Under the pieces are notes generated by a model. It had not been told where the DNA came from and searched no databases. It saw only the letters and a program-made list of their open reading frames with translations. A stretch of 64,000 nucleotides of DNA. Source: Flavobacterium algicola (GTDB lineage: Bacteria > Bacteroidota > Bacteroidia > Flavobacteriales > Flavobacteriaceae). The translations under genes and the position numbers were made by a program. The DNA lies in assembly GCF_022399565.1 (NCBI RefSeq), contig NZ_JAJTUT010000003.1, forward strand, positions 248,001 through 312,000. The letters are read 5' to 3'. Below are positions 38,143 through 47,036 of this stretch, one piece after another (positions within the stretch are counted from its first letter, which is position 1; each line of letters begins with the position of its first letter).

Positions 38143-38688
38143 CTACGTCAATTCGTCGACGCCCGTGTTTATTAATTGGTATATTCCTTCATCTTTATAA
38201 ACACCATTTATAAGATTCCAGTCTTTTTTAATACCGATGCATTCAAAGTCAAATTTAGTAAAAAGTGCTTTACTAGCTTCGTTTTCCACGTTAATATTTG
38301 CATACAATTGATGCAAGTTAAGGTGTCGAAAAGAATAGTTAATCAAGAGGTTTAATGCTTCAGAACCAACATTTTGTTTGCGGTAGATATTGTCTTGAAT
38401 CACAATACCTATTCCGGCTTTATTATTTTTGGGATCAAAATCAAAAATATCAATCAATCCTATAGCAGGAAAATCTTCTTCTATGCAAATGGCCAAGCGC
38501 AATTGTTTAGCTTCGTAAATATCTTGCTGTGCGTTTTCTAAATACTGACGAATTAAAAAACGGCTGTAAGGAGTTTGCGTATTGCTAACTTCCCAGATAG
38601 TCTCATCATTCTCCATTGCATAGACGAACTCTAGATCATTTGGTTCTAGGGCACGTAAATAAATGTTTTCTCCTTTTAAAGTGATCAT
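38143..38688 (-). CDS. GNAT family N-acetyltransferase
   Basis: 181-aa acetyltransferase of the RimJ/SpeG-like group: LRALEPNDLEFVYAME at the N-terminus, then AIGLIDIFDFDPKNNKAGIGIVI, and the acetyl-CoA loop region YRKQNVGSEALNLLINYSF followed by LHQLYANINVENEASKALF. The substrate cannot be told; spermidine or protein N-termini are typical for relatives. It lies between dapF and mltG with gaps of 25 and 19 bases. Confidence 0.85.
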   Translation of the reverse strand: MITLKGENIYLRALEPNDLEFVYAMENDETIWEVSNTQTPYSRFLIRQYLENAQQDIYEAKQLRLAICIEEDFPAIGLIDIFDFDPKNNKAGIGIVIQDNIYRKQNVGSEALNLLINYSFRHLNLHQLYANINVENEASKALFTKFDFECIGIKKDWNLINGVYKDEGIYQLINTGVDELT

Positions 38689-38713
38689 CTGAAAGTTATG
38701 TGATATTGATGTA

Positions 38714-39496
38714 TTATATGGTTACAGTTCCAGCAAAAACAAATTCTGCAGGACCGATCAAAAATACATTTGTATATGATTTGTCTTTCTTATCAAAAGA
38801 AACTGCTAGTTTACCGCCCTCTACATTTATATTCATTGCTGTCGCATCTGTTTGACCGGTGGCGTTCATCGCAATAGCAACGGCGGTTGCTCCAGTGCCA
38901 CAAGCTAAGGTTTCGTCTTCGACTCCTCTTTCATACGTACGTAACGAAAAGGTAGTGTCATTTATTTTGCTAACGAAGTTAATATTACTACCCTCTTTAC
39001 CATATAAAGGACCATAGCGTAAAGCAGCACCATTCTCCTTGATATTATAATTTTTTAAATCTTTAACCAGTTGCACGTGATGTGGCGAACCAGTATTCAA
39101 AAAAGTGTAGTCAGGTTGTTCATTAATAGTATCGACATCAATCATTTGTAAAGACACGATGCCATCTGTATTGATGCTAGCATGATGCAGACCATCTATT
39201 GCATTAAAAGTGGCATTGTTATCGACAACTCCCATTTTTTTAGCAAACGCAACCAAGCAGCGTCCTCCATTACCGCACATAGTACTTTGATTACCGTCTG
39301 AATTGTAATAAACCATCTTAAAATCTGTATCAGGGTCATTCTCCAATAAGATTAGTCCGTCACCACCAATTCCGAAACGTCTGTCGCATAGGTGAGCGAT
39401 AACTTTTGTATTTTCTTTTGGAAAAGTTTCTGTTCGATTATCGACCATCACAAAATCATTTCCCGTTCCTTGGTATTTATAGAATTCTATTTGCAT
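38714..39496 (-). CDS. dapF: Diaminopimelate epimerase
   Basis: Converts LL- to meso-diaminopimelate for lysine and peptidoglycan synthesis. Both catalytic cysteines are present, in MCGNGGRC and ETLACGTGATAVA. Other blocks are YQGTGNDFVMVDNRT and FGIGGDGLILLE. The 260-aa length is normal. A TACTTTTG box lies just upstream on the minus strand. It is the first gene of the operon with the acetyltransferase, mltG and DUF2279. Confidence 0.96.
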   Translation of the reverse strand: MQIEFYKYQGTGNDFVMVDNRTETFPKENTKVIAHLCDRRFGIGGDGLILLENDPDTDFKMVYYNSDGNQSTMCGNGGRCLVAFAKKMGVVDNNATFNAIDGLHHASINTDGIVSLQMIDVDTINEQPDYTFLNTGSPHHVQLVKDLKNYNIKENGAALRYGPLYGKEGSNINFVSKINDTTFSLRTYERGVEDETLACGTGATAVAIAMNATGQTDATAMNINVEGGKLAVSFDKKDKSYTNVFLIGPAEFVFAGTVTI

Positions 39497-39516
39497 TTTT
39501 AAACTTTTTTCAATTA

Positions 39517-39524
39517 CAAAAGTA
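39517..39524 (-). promoter_or_regulatory. -7 box for the dapF operon
   Basis: TACTTTTG on the minus strand, 20 bases before the dapF start. It fits TAnnTTTG. The -33 TTG is not at the usual distance. Confidence 0.45.
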
Positions 39525-39650
39525 CAAATTCTAACAAACGAATTACTATTTTACTATAAAAGACTTAGAGTCGAATTTCAAGATATTTTCAAAAAAAATA
39601 AATTAAATTTAAATAACAATGAGATGTATAAAACCTAGTATTAATGAAAA

Positions 39651-39676
39651 GTTAAGCCGCGTTAAAGAGCGTTAAA
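39651..39676 (+). promoter_or_regulatory. Three GTTAA direct repeats at 10-base spacing before htrA
   Basis: GTTAAGCCGC, GTTAAAGAGC and GTTAAATAGT begin at 39651, 39661 and 39671. One helical turn between copies is the layout of OmpR/PhoB-type response-regulator sites. They lie about 65 bases before the protease start. Confidence 0.5.
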
Positions 39677-39739
39677 TAGTTATTTAGTAATCCATTTAAG
39701 TGTTAAATTTACAGCACAATTAATATAACTTAATGAAAT

Positions 39740-41140
39740 ATGAATAAAATTTCACAGCTTTTTATAGTTTCACTGATGAGTGGAGCTACTACTTTGGGAG
39801 CTTATAAATTATTTTTTGATAGTAACGCTCCTTTTTCTTTAGATAAAAAACCTTTGACAACTTTAGCAACTAATTCCTATAATAGGAATGTGGGTTTGTC
39901 ATCTAATGTATTAGATTTTACAGAGGCGGCAGATAAAACCGTTCATTCTGTAGTCCACGTGAAGAATGTTTCTCGTAGGACAGTCTCAAATCCGATGTTG
40001 GAATATTTTTATGGCTATCAAGGAGGTCAATCACAAGAGCAAGTAGGTACGGGTTCTGGTGTAATAATATCTGAAGATGGTTATATAGTAACCAACAACC
40101 ATGTCATCAAAGACGCTTCTGAAATTGAAATTACTTTAAATAATAGAAAATCCTATAAAGCCAAATTGGTAGGAACCGATTCTAAGATGGATATTGCATT
40201 ATTGAAAATTGATGCAAACGAGAAATTACCATATACAACTTTTGGAGATTCAGATAATGTAAAAGTAGGAGAGTGGGTATTGGCTGTCGGAAATCCATAC
40301 AATTTAACTTCTACGGTAACAGCCGGAATTGTTTCTGCAAAAGCTCGTAATTTGGGTGAAAACGGAATTCAGTCTTTTATACAAACAGATGCAGCAGTAA
40401 ATCCAGGTAATAGTGGTGGAGCATTGGTCGATACACAAGGAAATTTGGTCGGAATAAATACGATGATTTCTTCAATGACAGGTTCCTATGTAGGTTATTC
40501 GTTCGCAGTACCTTCCAATGTGACTCGCAAAATTGTTGAAGATATAATGGAATTTGGGAATGTTCAAAGAGGAATTTTAGGTGTTGAAGGTGGTGAGCTA
40601 AATGCAATGGCATCCAAAGAACTTGGTATTTCTCAAACTGAGGGATTTTACATTAGTAGAGTCACCAAAAATTCAGGAGCAGAAAAATCAGGACTTCAAA
40701 AGGGGGATATTATTGTTAAATTAGACAGTCGTAGTATTTCAACTTTTGCAGACCTTTCTGGCTACATCAATACAAAACGTCCAAGTGATAATATTATAGT
40801 AACTTATGTGAGAGACGGAAAATCTAAAACGGCCAATGTAATTTTAAGCAAAAATGAATTTTTCTCTACTGAATTTAAAGGGATAGAATTAGAAAACTTA
40901 GAAGCGGCAGATAAAAAGCGATTTAAACTAAATTATGGAGTAAAAATTAAAGCAATCCATAATGAAAACTTAGCTCAATATGCAGATGAACTCACAGGAA
41001 ATATTATTCTAAGTATAGATAGTGTAAAGGCATCAGACATAGAAACAGTGTCGTCCTTATTAAGTAAAAAAGACGAAAATCAAAGTATTCGATTAGAAAT
41101 GATTAATAAAAAAGGCGAAGTAATTCGAATAATAATTTAA
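39740..41140 (+). CDS. Do/HtrA family serine protease (DegP/DegQ-like)
   Basis: 466-aa periplasmic protease/chaperone for misfolded envelope proteins. It has an N-terminal membrane or signal segment (LFIVSLMSGATTLGAY), a trypsin-like domain with the triad His121 (TNNHVIK), Asp151 (SKMDIALLKI) and Ser225 (NPGNSGGAL), and two PDZ domains (about 275-365 and 375-466, with SGLQKGDIIVKLDS in the first). Three GTTAA repeats precede it, and a good terminator follows at 41161-41194. Confidence 0.94.
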   Translation: MNKISQLFIVSLMSGATTLGAYKLFFDSNAPFSLDKKPLTTLATNSYNRNVGLSSNVLDFTEAADKTVHSVVHVKNVSRRTVSNPMLEYFYGYQGGQSQEQVGTGSGVIISEDGYIVTNNHVIKDASEIEITLNNRKSYKAKLVGTDSKMDIALLKIDANEKLPYTTFGDSDNVKVGEWVLAVGNPYNLTSTVTAGIVSAKARNLGENGIQSFIQTDAAVNPGNSGGALVDTQGNLVGINTMISSMTGSYVGYSFAVPSNVTRKIVEDIMEFGNVQRGILGVEGGELNAMASKELGISQTEGFYISRVTKNSGAEKSGLQKGDIIVKLDSRSISTFADLSGYINTKRPSDNIIVTYVRDGKSKTANVILSKNEFFSTEFKGIELENLEAADKKRFKLNYGVKIKAIHNENLAQYADELTGNIILSIDSVKASDIETVSSLLSKKDENQSIRLEMINKKGEVIRIII

Positions 41141-41160
41141 TAACACATTGAAAATCAATT

Positions 41161-41194
41161 AAAACCAATTCTTTTATAAGGGTTGGTTTTTTTT
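41161..41194 (+). terminator. Terminator after htrA
   Basis: AAAACCAA pairs with TTGGTTTT (41183-41190), and the T-run continues to 41194. Confidence 0.8.
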
Positions 41195-41247
41195 ATAAAA
41201 AAAAGTATAAATATATTTTACGAAATCGATTGAATAAAGTATTTTTG

Positions 41248-41453
41248 CAGTCGATTTAATAAATAAGGCTTATTTAAATCACATAAAAGTTAAATACAAA
41301 GATCAATTCAAAAGATTGATTATTGATTTACAGGATGTAACTGCTGAGGTTAAATTTTTAGTTTTTAGTTTTTAGTTCAAGTTTCAGATTAAGGTTTACA
41401 GCAGTTCTTCCTGATTTATGAAAATCCATCTCGCAAGAGGTGGATTTTTTTTT
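41248..41453 (+). ncRNA. Candidate structured small RNA with its own terminator
   Basis: Starts after a TATTTTTG box at 41240-41247. It contains a perfect hairpin TAAATAA-GGC-TTATTTA (41260-41276), a hairpin ATCAAT/ATTGAT (41302-41320), a long-range stem CAGGATGTAACTGCTG (41331-41346) with CAGCAGTTCTTCCTG (41399-41413), and a terminator with a GCAA loop (41421-41448 plus T-run). The apical loop carries repeats of TTTTTAG. No coding frame explains it. It is not tmRNA-like (no tRNA-like end). A flavobacterial 6S RNA or a new small RNA are the options. The -33 element is not visible. Confidence 0.45.
41421..41453 (+). terminator. Terminator of the candidate small RNA
   Basis: AAAATCCATCTC, GCAA tetraloop, GAGGTGGATTTT (one G-T pair), then a T-run. 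No gene ends immediately upstream of it, which is why a non-coding transcript is proposed. Confidence 0.8.
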
Positions 41454-41498
41454 GGAGCACTAAGTACTGGTTTAATAGGACAAGTCGTCCTGCTCTAC

Positions 41499-41556
41499 AC
41501 TATATCTATTGCTTTGGCTATCGCCACACAATAGGATTCCGCTATGATCAGGGCTA
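41499..41556. repeat. Intergenic repeat, copy B
   Basis: ACTATATCTATTGC, a small hairpin (ATTG...TGGC-TATC-GCCA...CAAT), then GATTCCGCTATGATCAGGGCTA. The order and end resemble copy A at 55001-55131: a 5' CTATCTRTTGC-like word, a variable hairpin, a CT-rich word ending in GGGCTA. Confidence 0.4.
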
Positions 41557-41934
41557 TTTTACAATCAATCATTTTCATAATAACATTTAAAGTAGAGCGC
41601 CAACTTTAACTTCATGGCAAGTTTTACGAATTCAATCAGTGATGCTTACTAGTAATACAATCTCAATGACAAATGATTTGGTATGAATAACAGAAACTAA
41701 GTTAATGCTGGGCTGGAATCTAGCGATTTAATAATTTCATATATAAGTTTTATCTTCTTTATTTATAATTTGATAAAAATGAATTATAAAATATATCCAA
41801 TAAATCTTTGATTTTATCGTGAGCATTTTGGCTGAAAACGTAATTATATGATGAGAAGTCCAGTCTGTTTTAATTGTTTTTGACAATAAATGAATTTCCA
41901 AAAATTGCGTTAACTTATGCATATCAAAATGTTA

Positions 41935-41942
41935 TATTTTTG
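41935..41942 (+). promoter_or_regulatory. -7 box for the TonB receptor gene
   Basis: TATTTTTG, 24 bases before the start codon, fits TAnnTTTG. The nearest upstream TTG is 27 bases away, a little far. Confidence 0.45.
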
Positions 41943-41966
41943 CAAAAAATTTATAACTAAAATAAA

Positions 41967-44774
41967 ATGAAAACAATAAAAGATTGGTTGCTCTCTGGAT
42001 TACTGTTTCTAGTAGTTGCGACTGCATTTTCCCAAGGAAAAATCACTGGGACTATTACTGACGCCCAAGGGTCATTACCTGGTGCTAATGTTGCTGTCAA
42101 AGGTAATGCTACGGGTGTATCTGCCGATATTGACGGTAAATTTTCAATTAATACTACGGTTAGTTCTGGAGAATTAATTATTTCTTTTTTAGGTTACGAG
42201 CCTAAAAGTGTTAAGTTTTCTATCGCCAATGGAGCAACTAAGAATTTAGGCACTGTTGTTTTGATATCTAATTCAAATGAATTGGACGAGATAGTAGTTA
42301 AAAGTGGAGTAATAGATGTTGCTAAAGCAAGAAAAACTCCGGTTGCAGTTTCTACAATTAAAGCTATTGAAATTCAAGAAAAGTTAGGAACTCAAGAGTT
42401 TCCTGAAATTTTAAAAAATACACCTTCTGTCTATGTAACAAAGTCAGGTGGTGGTTTTGGAGATTCGAGAATCAACATTCGTGGTTTCGATCAAAAAAAC
42501 ATTGCGGTTATGATCAATGGTGCACCAGTAAATGATATGGAGTCTGGAGCTGTTTATTGGAGTAACTGGGCTGGATTGTCAGATGTAACCTCTGCAATGC
42601 AAGTTCAAAGAGGTTTAGGTTCTTCAAAGTTAGCAATTGCTTCTGTTGGAGGTACCATCAATATTATTACAAAATCTTCTGATTTAAAAGAAGGTGGTTC
42701 TGTATCTTCTGGTTTTGGTAACGCTAATTACTTTAAAGTACAAGGTTCTTACAATACTGGAGTAATGGAAAATGGTTTGTCAGCTTCTATTCTTTTGAGT
42801 GCTACTCAAGGTGATGGTTATATTGATGGAACTGAATTTGAAGGGCAAAATTATTACATTGCTTTAGGTTATAAATCAAAGAATGACAAGCATGATATTC
42901 AATTTACTTTTACTGGTGCACCTCAATGGCACAACCAAAGAAGTACTTATGTATCTATCGCTAATTACATCAAATATGGTTCTGATGGAGAACCAAATAC
43001 TAGATACAATTCTGATTGGGGAACTCTAGACGGAAAAGAGTTCAATATGAAGAGAAACTATTACCATAAACCTGTAGGTTCTATTAATTGGGATTACAAA
43101 ATAAATGAAACTACTAAATTGTCTACAATTGTATACGGTTCTTGGGGTCGTGGAGCAGGTGGAAGCGGTACAGGTGGAATAGCAGGTAATAATTATGTAA
43201 ACGATAATTTGAGAACTGCAACTGGTTTGGTTGATTATGATAAAATTCAAGCATACAACTCTGGACTTCCTGTTTCTATAAACGGACAAACTAAAACCAG
43301 AACTATGATTGATAATCAGTTTCAAAATAGCGCGTCTACAGGAACTGCTACAAATACCACAAATGGGATCTCTCAGATTTCATCGTATAATTCTCATGAC
43401 TGGTACGGTGCTATTGCAAGTTTAAACAAGCAATTAAACAAAAATTTAGTTTTAGATTTTGGTGTTGATGCTAGAACATACAAGGGTATTCACTACCAAG
43501 TATTGAATAATTTATTAGGAGGAAGTGTATTTATTGATAGTGGTAATAAAAACTTACCAGCAAATCAACAAATTACTAAGACTTATTCTGTAAGTCCATC
43601 ATTCAACCCGTTCGTATCTGCAAGCGCAGATCAAAAAATTAATTTTGATTACGATGGTAAAGTGAACTGGGTTGGTGCATTTACACAATTAGAATATTCT
43701 AATGATGATTTAACTGCATTTGTTCAAGCCGCAATTTCACAACAAGGTTTTAAAAAGATTGACCGTTTTCAATATCCTGAATTCAATCAAGGTACAACGG
43801 TAGCAAATCCAGATTATGATTTAAGAGAAACTGATTATAAAAATATTACCGGTGGTAATGTTAAAGGGGGAGCAAATTACAACATAAATGAAAACCACAA
43901 TGTTTTTGTAAATGCTGGTTACTACTCTAAACAACCATTTTTTAACTCTGTTTACCCAAATAACAAATCAAAGTTGAATGGAAATTTGACGAATGAAAAA
44001 ATTACAGGATTTGAAGCTGGATACGGTTTCCGTAATAAATCAGTAAACGTTAATGTGAACGTTTACAATACAAAATGGAAAGATAGATACCAAAGATCTA
44101 CTGATGGTGGTACTGACAACGTAGGAGGGTATTTTGATTTTTCTGGGATCACAGAAATTCACTCTGGTATTGAAGTAGAAGGAACTGTAAGGGTTACTGA
44201 TAAATTAAAAATAAACGGGATGTTCTCTAAAGGGGACTGGAATTACAAAGGAAATAGTTTGAGTAACAGATACGATGTGTCCAATAACCCAATTGGAGGA
44301 GGAACTCCAACTACGTTATATTTGGATAAAGTAAAAGTTGGTGATGCTGCTCAATTAACAGCTTCTTTGGGTGCTGCTTATGAAGTTCTTACACGATTGA
44401 CTGTTGATGCTAATTACAATTACAATGATGATTTGTATGCTTCTATCTCTCCAAATAACTTTTCATCTGAAACAAATAAAGGAGCTTTAGAATTACCTTC
44501 TTACGGTTTAATGGACGCTGGTCTTTCTTATAAGTTACTAGTTGGTAAAAAGAAAGATGATTCTGTTAACTTCAGATTAAATGTGAACAACGTTTTGGAT
44601 AAAGTTTACATAGCAGAATCTAAAACAAATGTTTTTGCTAGTGATTTTGTTTCTGGAACTTCTGGAGCAACTTATGCTTCTTCTGGTGCTACTTACCAAG
44701 GAGTTGCAACTTCTAACAATGTTTACTTCGGATTTGGAAGAACTTGGAATTTTAGCTTACGTTATAATTTCTAA
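41967..44774 (+). CDS. TonB-dependent receptor with CarboxypepD_reg-like domain
   Basis: 935-aa outer-membrane receptor. Signal peptide to about residue 23 (LLFLVVATAFSQ), a CarboxypepD_reg-like domain (24-100, KITGTITDAQGSLPGANV), plug (about 125-235, INIRGFDQKNIAVMINGAPVN, GGTINIITK) and a C-terminal barrel ending in an aromatic residue (FSLRYNF). No SusD gene is beside it and it is shorter than most SusC proteins, so it is more likely a general receptor for a siderophore, metal, vitamin or peptide. The ligand is unknown. It is a single-gene unit with a box at 41935 and a UUCG-loop terminator. Confidence 0.9.
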   Translation: MKTIKDWLLSGLLFLVVATAFSQGKITGTITDAQGSLPGANVAVKGNATGVSADIDGKFSINTTVSSGELIISFLGYEPKSVKFSIANGATKNLGTVVLISNSNELDEIVVKSGVIDVAKARKTPVAVSTIKAIEIQEKLGTQEFPEILKNTPSVYVTKSGGGFGDSRINIRGFDQKNIAVMINGAPVNDMESGAVYWSNWAGLSDVTSAMQVQRGLGSSKLAIASVGGTINIITKSSDLKEGGSVSSGFGNANYFKVQGSYNTGVMENGLSASILLSATQGDGYIDGTEFEGQNYYIALGYKSKNDKHDIQFTFTGAPQWHNQRSTYVSIANYIKYGSDGEPNTRYNSDWGTLDGKEFNMKRNYYHKPVGSINWDYKINETTKLSTIVYGSWGRGAGGSGTGGIAGNNYVNDNLRTATGLVDYDKIQAYNSGLPVSINGQTKTRTMIDNQFQNSASTGTATNTTNGISQISSYNSHDWYGAIASLNKQLNKNLVLDFGVDARTYKGIHYQVLNNLLGGSVFIDSGNKNLPANQQITKTYSVSPSFNPFVSASADQKINFDYDGKVNWVGAFTQLEYSNDDLTAFVQAAISQQGFKKIDRFQYPEFNQGTTVANPDYDLRETDYKNITGGNVKGGANYNINENHNVFVNAGYYSKQPFFNSVYPNNKSKLNGNLTNEKITGFEAGYGFRNKSVNVNVNVYNTKWKDRYQRSTDGGTDNVGGYFDFSGITEIHSGIEVEGTVRVTDKLKINGMFSKGDWNYKGNSLSNRYDVSNNPIGGGTPTTLYLDKVKVGDAAQLTASLGAAYEVLTRLTVDANYNYNDDLYASISPNNFSSETNKGALELPSYGLMDAGLSYKLLVGKKKDDSVNFRLNVNNVLDKVYIAESKTNVFASDFVSGTSGATYASSGATYQGVATSNNVYFGFGRTWNFSLRYNF

Positions 44775-44799
44775 TTAATTTTATAAATTATTTTAAAGG

Positions 44800-44833
44800 C
44801 GACATTCACTTCGGTGCAATGTCGTTTTTTTTT
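44800..44833 (+). terminator. Terminator with UUCG loop after the TonB receptor
   Basis: CGACATTCAC, TTCG tetraloop, GTG-C-AATGTCG with one bulge, then nine Ts. Confidence 0.88.
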
Positions 44834-44861
44834 GCTAAATAATTAAAAATGTCTTAAAGCC

Positions 44862-44891
44862 AAAAGGCATCGTACTAATACGATGCCTTTT
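44862..44891. terminator. Bidirectional terminator between convergent genes
   Basis: AAAAGGCATCGTA, CTAA loop, TACGATGCCTTTT: 13 perfect pairs. It lies 24 bases past the minus-strand SDR stop and probably ends that gene's transcript. Confidence 0.8.
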
Positions 44892-44915
44892 GTTTTTATA
44901 AAGATTGTAAAATGT

Positions 44916-45797
44916 TTATTTATTTTTCTTAGCTTTTATCATTGCTTCAAGTTGATCCCACAATTCTTCAGGTATGGCTTCAAGTAGATTAAATTGTCCG
45001 GCGCCTTTTAACCATTCTCCACCATCAATTACAACAATTTCACCATTTATATAAGCTGAAAAATCGGAGACTAAATAAGCTGCTAAATTTGCTAATTCTT
45101 GATGGTCACCAACACGTTGTAAAGGTACTTTCTTAGCCATGTCAAATTTCTCTGCCAAGTCGCCTGGTAGTAAACGGTCCCAAGCTCCTTTTGTAGGGAA
45201 TGGGCCCGGTGCAATTGCATTGGTACGTATACCATATTTTGCCCATTCTACAGCTAAACTACGCGTCATAGCGAGTACTCCAGCTTTGGCTGTTGCGCTA
45301 GGTACCACATAAGCAGATCCAGTCCAGGCATAAGTGGTAACAATGTTTAGAACGGTTGAATGTTCCTGCTTTTTATCTATCCAATGTTTTCCAAATGCTA
45401 AGGTGCAGTTTTTGGTTCCTTTTAAAACAATATCGATTACAGTATCAAATGCATTGGCTGATAACCTTTCGGTTGGCGATATAAAATTTCCAGCTGCGTT
45501 ATTAAGTAAAACATCTACTTTACCAAATGCTTTTAATACATTTTCTAGCATTGTCTCTACTTGATCATAATGTCTTACATCACATTGAAGTGGTAAACAA
45601 GTACCTCCTGTCGCAGTTTCAAGTTCAGAAGCTGTATTCTTCAATTTGTCTAAATCGCGAGAAGTTATAGCAACTTTGGCGCCTAATTCTAAAAAATACT
45701 GAGTCATAGCTTTACCTAAGCCACTTCCTCCACCCGTTACAACTATGACTTTGCCTTGAAGTGCATCGTCTCTTAACATTTTATCTTTAAAATTCAT
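44916..45797 (-). CDS. SDR oxidoreductase of the 2,4-dienoyl-CoA reductase type
   Basis: 293-aa SDR with TGGGSGLGKAM, NNAAGNF and C-terminal VSDFSAYINGEIVVIDGG. The usual YxxxK is SATAK: Ser replaces Tyr before the Lys, with tyrosines a little upstream in VTTYAWTGSAYVV. This arrangement (SxxxK with a displaced Tyr) is known in mitochondrial and peroxisomal 2,4-dienoyl-CoA reductases, so auxiliary beta-oxidation of unsaturated fatty acids is the best guess. A 36-base palindrome lies 29 bases before the start. Confidence 0.82.
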   Translation of the reverse strand: MNFKDKMLRDDALQGKVIVVTGGGSGLGKAMTQYFLELGAKVAITSRDLDKLKNTASELETATGGTCLPLQCDVRHYDQVETMLENVLKAFGKVDVLLNNAAGNFISPTERLSANAFDTVIDIVLKGTKNCTLAFGKHWIDKKQEHSTVLNIVTTYAWTGSAYVVPSATAKAGVLAMTRSLAVEWAKYGIRTNAIAPGPFPTKGAWDRLLPGDLAEKFDMAKKVPLQRVGDHQELANLAAYLVSDFSAYINGEIVVIDGGEWLKGAGQFNLLEAIPEELWDQLEAMIKAKKNK

Positions 45798-45825
45798 ATG
45801 GTTAGCTTTTTAGTAAATATAAGTA

Positions 45826-45861
45826 TTTTTCACTTACAATGCGTGCATAGTAAGTGAAAAA
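45826..45861. promoter_or_regulatory. 36-base palindrome upstream of the DECR-type gene
   Basis: TTTTTCACTTAC, A, ATGC, GT, GCAT, A, GTAAGTGAAAAA: 16 pairs, one A-A mismatch and a two-base centre. T-run first and A-run last is the reverse of a terminator. An operator for a dimeric repressor fits better. Confidence 0.55.
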
Positions 45862-45896
45862 ATAATTAAGCATTGTAGCATTTTTAAGATATTTGT

Positions 45897-47024
45897 TTAC
45901 AAAGAGATTAACTTTTCTGCTGCTGCAGCAAGTGTGATATCCCTTTTTGCAAAGCAAAAGCGTATGAGTTTTTGATCCTTACCATTTGCATAAAAGGCGG
46001 AATTTGGAATTGCAGCCACGCCATGCTCAATGGTCAACCATTTGCAAAAGTCAACATCGCTTTTTTCTGAAATAGCGGCGTAAGAAGCTACTTGAAAATA
46101 AGTTCCCTCACAGGGAAGTAATTTAAAACGGCTGGTACTGAGTAAATTATTGAAATATTCTCTTTTCTTTTGATAAAATGGGGCTATATCTTCTAGTGTA
46201 ACTACCTCAAGATACCTACTAATGGCTACTTGTGAAATACTATTTACACTAAAAACCATAAACTGATGTACCTTCTTTATTTCGATCATTAAATTTTTTG
46301 GAGCAATAAGGTATCCAACTTTCCAACCCGTAATATGAAATGATTTTCCGAAGGAGGAAATTATTATAGATTTTGCAATGAGCTTTTCGCGTGTATTAAT
46401 TGAAATGTGTTTTTGTTCGAAAGTGATATATTCATACACCTCATCAGATAGTAATAATATGTTTGGATATTTTTCTAGAATTTTTTCCAGAGCCTCAATA
46501 TCTGCTTGTGTAAAAATTCTGCCAGTTGGATTGTGCGGATTATTAATGATTATCATTCTTGTTTTAAAAGAACAAGCTTGATCCACCACAGTCCAATTCA
46601 CCGTGTAGTCATTGTTTATAGGAATGCGGATGGCGATACCACCACTCATAATTATTGAGGGTTCATAAGAATCGTAACTAGGGTCTAATACAATAACTTC
46701 ATCTCCTGTTGATAATAGTGCTTGTAATGTAGTATAAATACCTTGAGTAGCACCAGCAGTTACTAAAATTTCAGTACTCACCTGTACAATTCGATTATAC
46801 TGCTTTTTGGTAAGTGTAGCAATTTGCTGAAGCAAGGGTTCATATCCAGCCATAGGCATGTATTGATGTACACTTTCCTGCAGTACATTCTCTGTGATTT
46901 CTATAAGTCGTTTGTCAACACTGAAATCAGGAAAACCTTGAGATAAATTAATTGCTTTATATTCTGAAGCCAACTGCGACATAGTTGAAAAGACACTTGC
47001 AACAACATTGGGGAGTTTGCTCAT
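45897..47024 (-). CDS. Class I/II PLP-dependent aminotransferase, methionine aminotransferase type
   Basis: 375-aa fold-type I aminotransferase close to YbdL: INLSQGFPDFSVD, QYMPMAGYEPLLQQIA, TAGATQGIYTTL, INNPHNPTGRIF, LLSDEVYEYI and the PLP lysine in SSFGKSFHITGWKVGY. YbdL prefers methionine and aromatic amino acids with 2-oxo acids. The last step of methionine salvage or aromatic transamination is possible. Its start lies 12 bases from the next upstream gene's stop, so it may be co-transcribed with the RsmI-like gene. Confidence 0.87.
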   Translation of the reverse strand: MSKLPNVVASVFSTMSQLASEYKAINLSQGFPDFSVDKRLIEITENVLQESVHQYMPMAGYEPLLQQIATLTKKQYNRIVQVSTEILVTAGATQGIYTTLQALLSTGDEVIVLDPSYDSYEPSIIMSGGIAIRIPINNDYTVNWTVVDQACSFKTRMIIINNPHNPTGRIFTQADIEALEKILEKYPNILLLSDEVYEYITFEQKHISINTREKLIAKSIIISSFGKSFHITGWKVGYLIAPKNLMIEIKKVHQFMVFSVNSISQVAISRYLEVVTLEDIAPFYQKKREYFNNLLSTSRFKLLPCEGTYFQVASYAAISEKSDVDFCKWLTIEHGVAAIPNSAFYANGKDQKLIRFCFAKRDITLAAAAEKLISL

Positions 47025-47036
47025 ACCGAATTAAAT

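Larger units (their letters stand above)
41141..41966 (+). other. Long intergenic region holding a terminator, a candidate small RNA and a repeat
   Basis: 826 bases without a protein gene. In order: htrA terminator (41161-41194), TATTTTTG box (41240-41247), hairpins and a terminator that together suggest a small RNA (about 41248-41453), an intergenic repeat copy (41499-41556), AT-rich sequence with no visible content, and a TATTTTTG box (41935-41942) for the next gene. Confidence 0.55.

Noticed and set aside
41248-41453. tmRNA or RNase P RNA
   Set aside because: No tRNA-like 3' end, no tag-coding frame, and too short for RNase P.
41967-44774. SusC-type receptor for a second polysaccharide locus
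   Set aside because: No SusD gene beside it, no hydrolases nearby, and a length below that of most SusC proteins.
45826-45861. Terminator of the aminotransferase gene
   Set aside because: The stem is preceded by Ts and followed by As on both strands, the opposite of an intrinsic terminator.
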